The notes under the pieces are model-generated. The model saw nothing but the letters and a program-made list of their open reading frames with translations. It was not told where the DNA came from and did not search any database. DNA of 64,000 bases, from NCBI RefSeq assembly GCF_001761485.1, contig NC_090772.1, forward strand, positions 62,001 to 126,000. Reading direction: 5' to 3'. This document shows positions 63,614 to 64,000 of the stretch, one piece after another (the stretch's first letter is position 1; every line of letters starts with the position of its first letter). The translations under genes and the position numbers were made by a program. Source of the stretch: Yarrowia lipolytica. Lineage: Eukaryota; Ascomycota; Dipodascomycetes; Dipodascales.

Positions 63614-64000
63614 GAGCGGCACGAGTAGTGTAGCAGCTACACGTGCGCTTTTGATCCTATCACTTCTGTCAGATGACTGGATCTAACTAGTCTCGCTTCA
63701 GTGACACCGTTTGAGAATGTTCTGTTGTTGGTTGTTCATTGTTCAATTCTGTTCATGTTCTGCTGGTAGTAGTTAGCTCAAGCGCAGTCAGCGAGAAAGG
63801 GAAGCTGGCGTTTTTTATTGAAAAGCCGAAAGGCACGCATATAATTGGAATTAATCGCATATTTATCGGACTGTGGTCTTGGGTCCAGGAGTATTCTAGG
63901 GCCATGAGCTACCTTGGTCAGTAGCTGAGTCGGTGATGTAGACAGATGTCCAGGGGGTTCTCCCATTGATCTACTCTCAGTTGGACAGCCACTACAACTA
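63614..64000. other. 3' flank of the kinase gene, right edge
   Basis: No gene is seen. It probably contains the kinase transcript's 3' end signals (T/G-rich from about 63715). Confidence 0.55.

Noticed and set aside
1-64000. CRISPR arrays, rRNA genes, intact LTR elements or LINEs
   Set aside because: No regularly spaced repeats with unique spacers, no rRNA signature (including dispersed 5S), and no reverse-transcriptase or integrase motif were seen. Solo LTRs cannot be excluded without a reference sequence.

Overview
This window is nuclear DNA of an ascomycete yeast and most probably comes from Yarrowia lipolytica or a very close relative. Four features support this. Intergenic regions are long, often 1-4 kb. 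Codon use in highly expressed genes is biased to CGA (Arg), GAG and CTC/CTG. Introns begin GTGAGT and end with a fused branch point and acceptor, CTAAC-N-CAG. Intergenic DNA is full of TACAGTA/TACTTGTA-type words. The species call is inference; no database was searched.

Layout. 1-11.2 kb: a gene-poor left end, one doubtful small ORF, and a spliced minus-strand P4-ATPase flippase (DNF1/DNF2 type). 11.2-18.4 kb: a housekeeping block with initiator tRNA-Met, poly(A)-binding protein PAB1, a spliced 96-residue single-pass membrane protein divergent from UBC13, a decayed gene, and EGD2 (NAC alpha), whose start codon is created by splicing. 18.9-23 kb: a vitamin/allantoate-type MFS permease and a DUF4336 metallo-beta-lactamase-fold protein. 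23.7-25.9 kb: five very small ORFs (32-51 codons, one with a possible 78-codon form), each built around one zinc knuckle with identical C-x2-C-x11-H-x3-C spacing. This is the most unusual feature of the window. 27.6-34.5 kb: replication licensing factor CDC6, decayed membrane-protein relics, NOP10 with a tiny last exon, and the DASH kinetochore subunit DAD4. 38-46.8 kb: NHA1-type Na+/H+ antiporter, an AT-rich repeat array, a protein with four tandem WRKY/GCM1-like (FAR1-like) zinc modules, and a secreted or vacuolar serine carboxypeptidase. 48.6-54.1 kb: two MFS transporters (monocarboxylate type and DHA1 type) and a type II membrane protein resembling GT90/CAP10 glycosyltransferases. 55.7-57.3 kb: a decayed gene containing a perfect 18-bp inverted repeat. 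57-61.6 kb: repeat-rich, apparently gene-free DNA. 61.6-63.6 kb: a SAT4/HAL4-type protein kinase whose N-terminal part lies in a different frame from its kinase domain.

The genes do not form an operon or pathway. Several belong to linked cell functions: NHA1 and the SAT4/HAL4 kinase both belong to monovalent cation homeostasis; PAB1, EGD2, initiator tRNA-Met and NOP10 to translation and ribosome production; CDC6, UBC13 and DAD4 to replication, damage tolerance and chromosome segregation. The small zinc-knuckle ORFs and the four-module zinc protein are the best candidates for undescribed biology.
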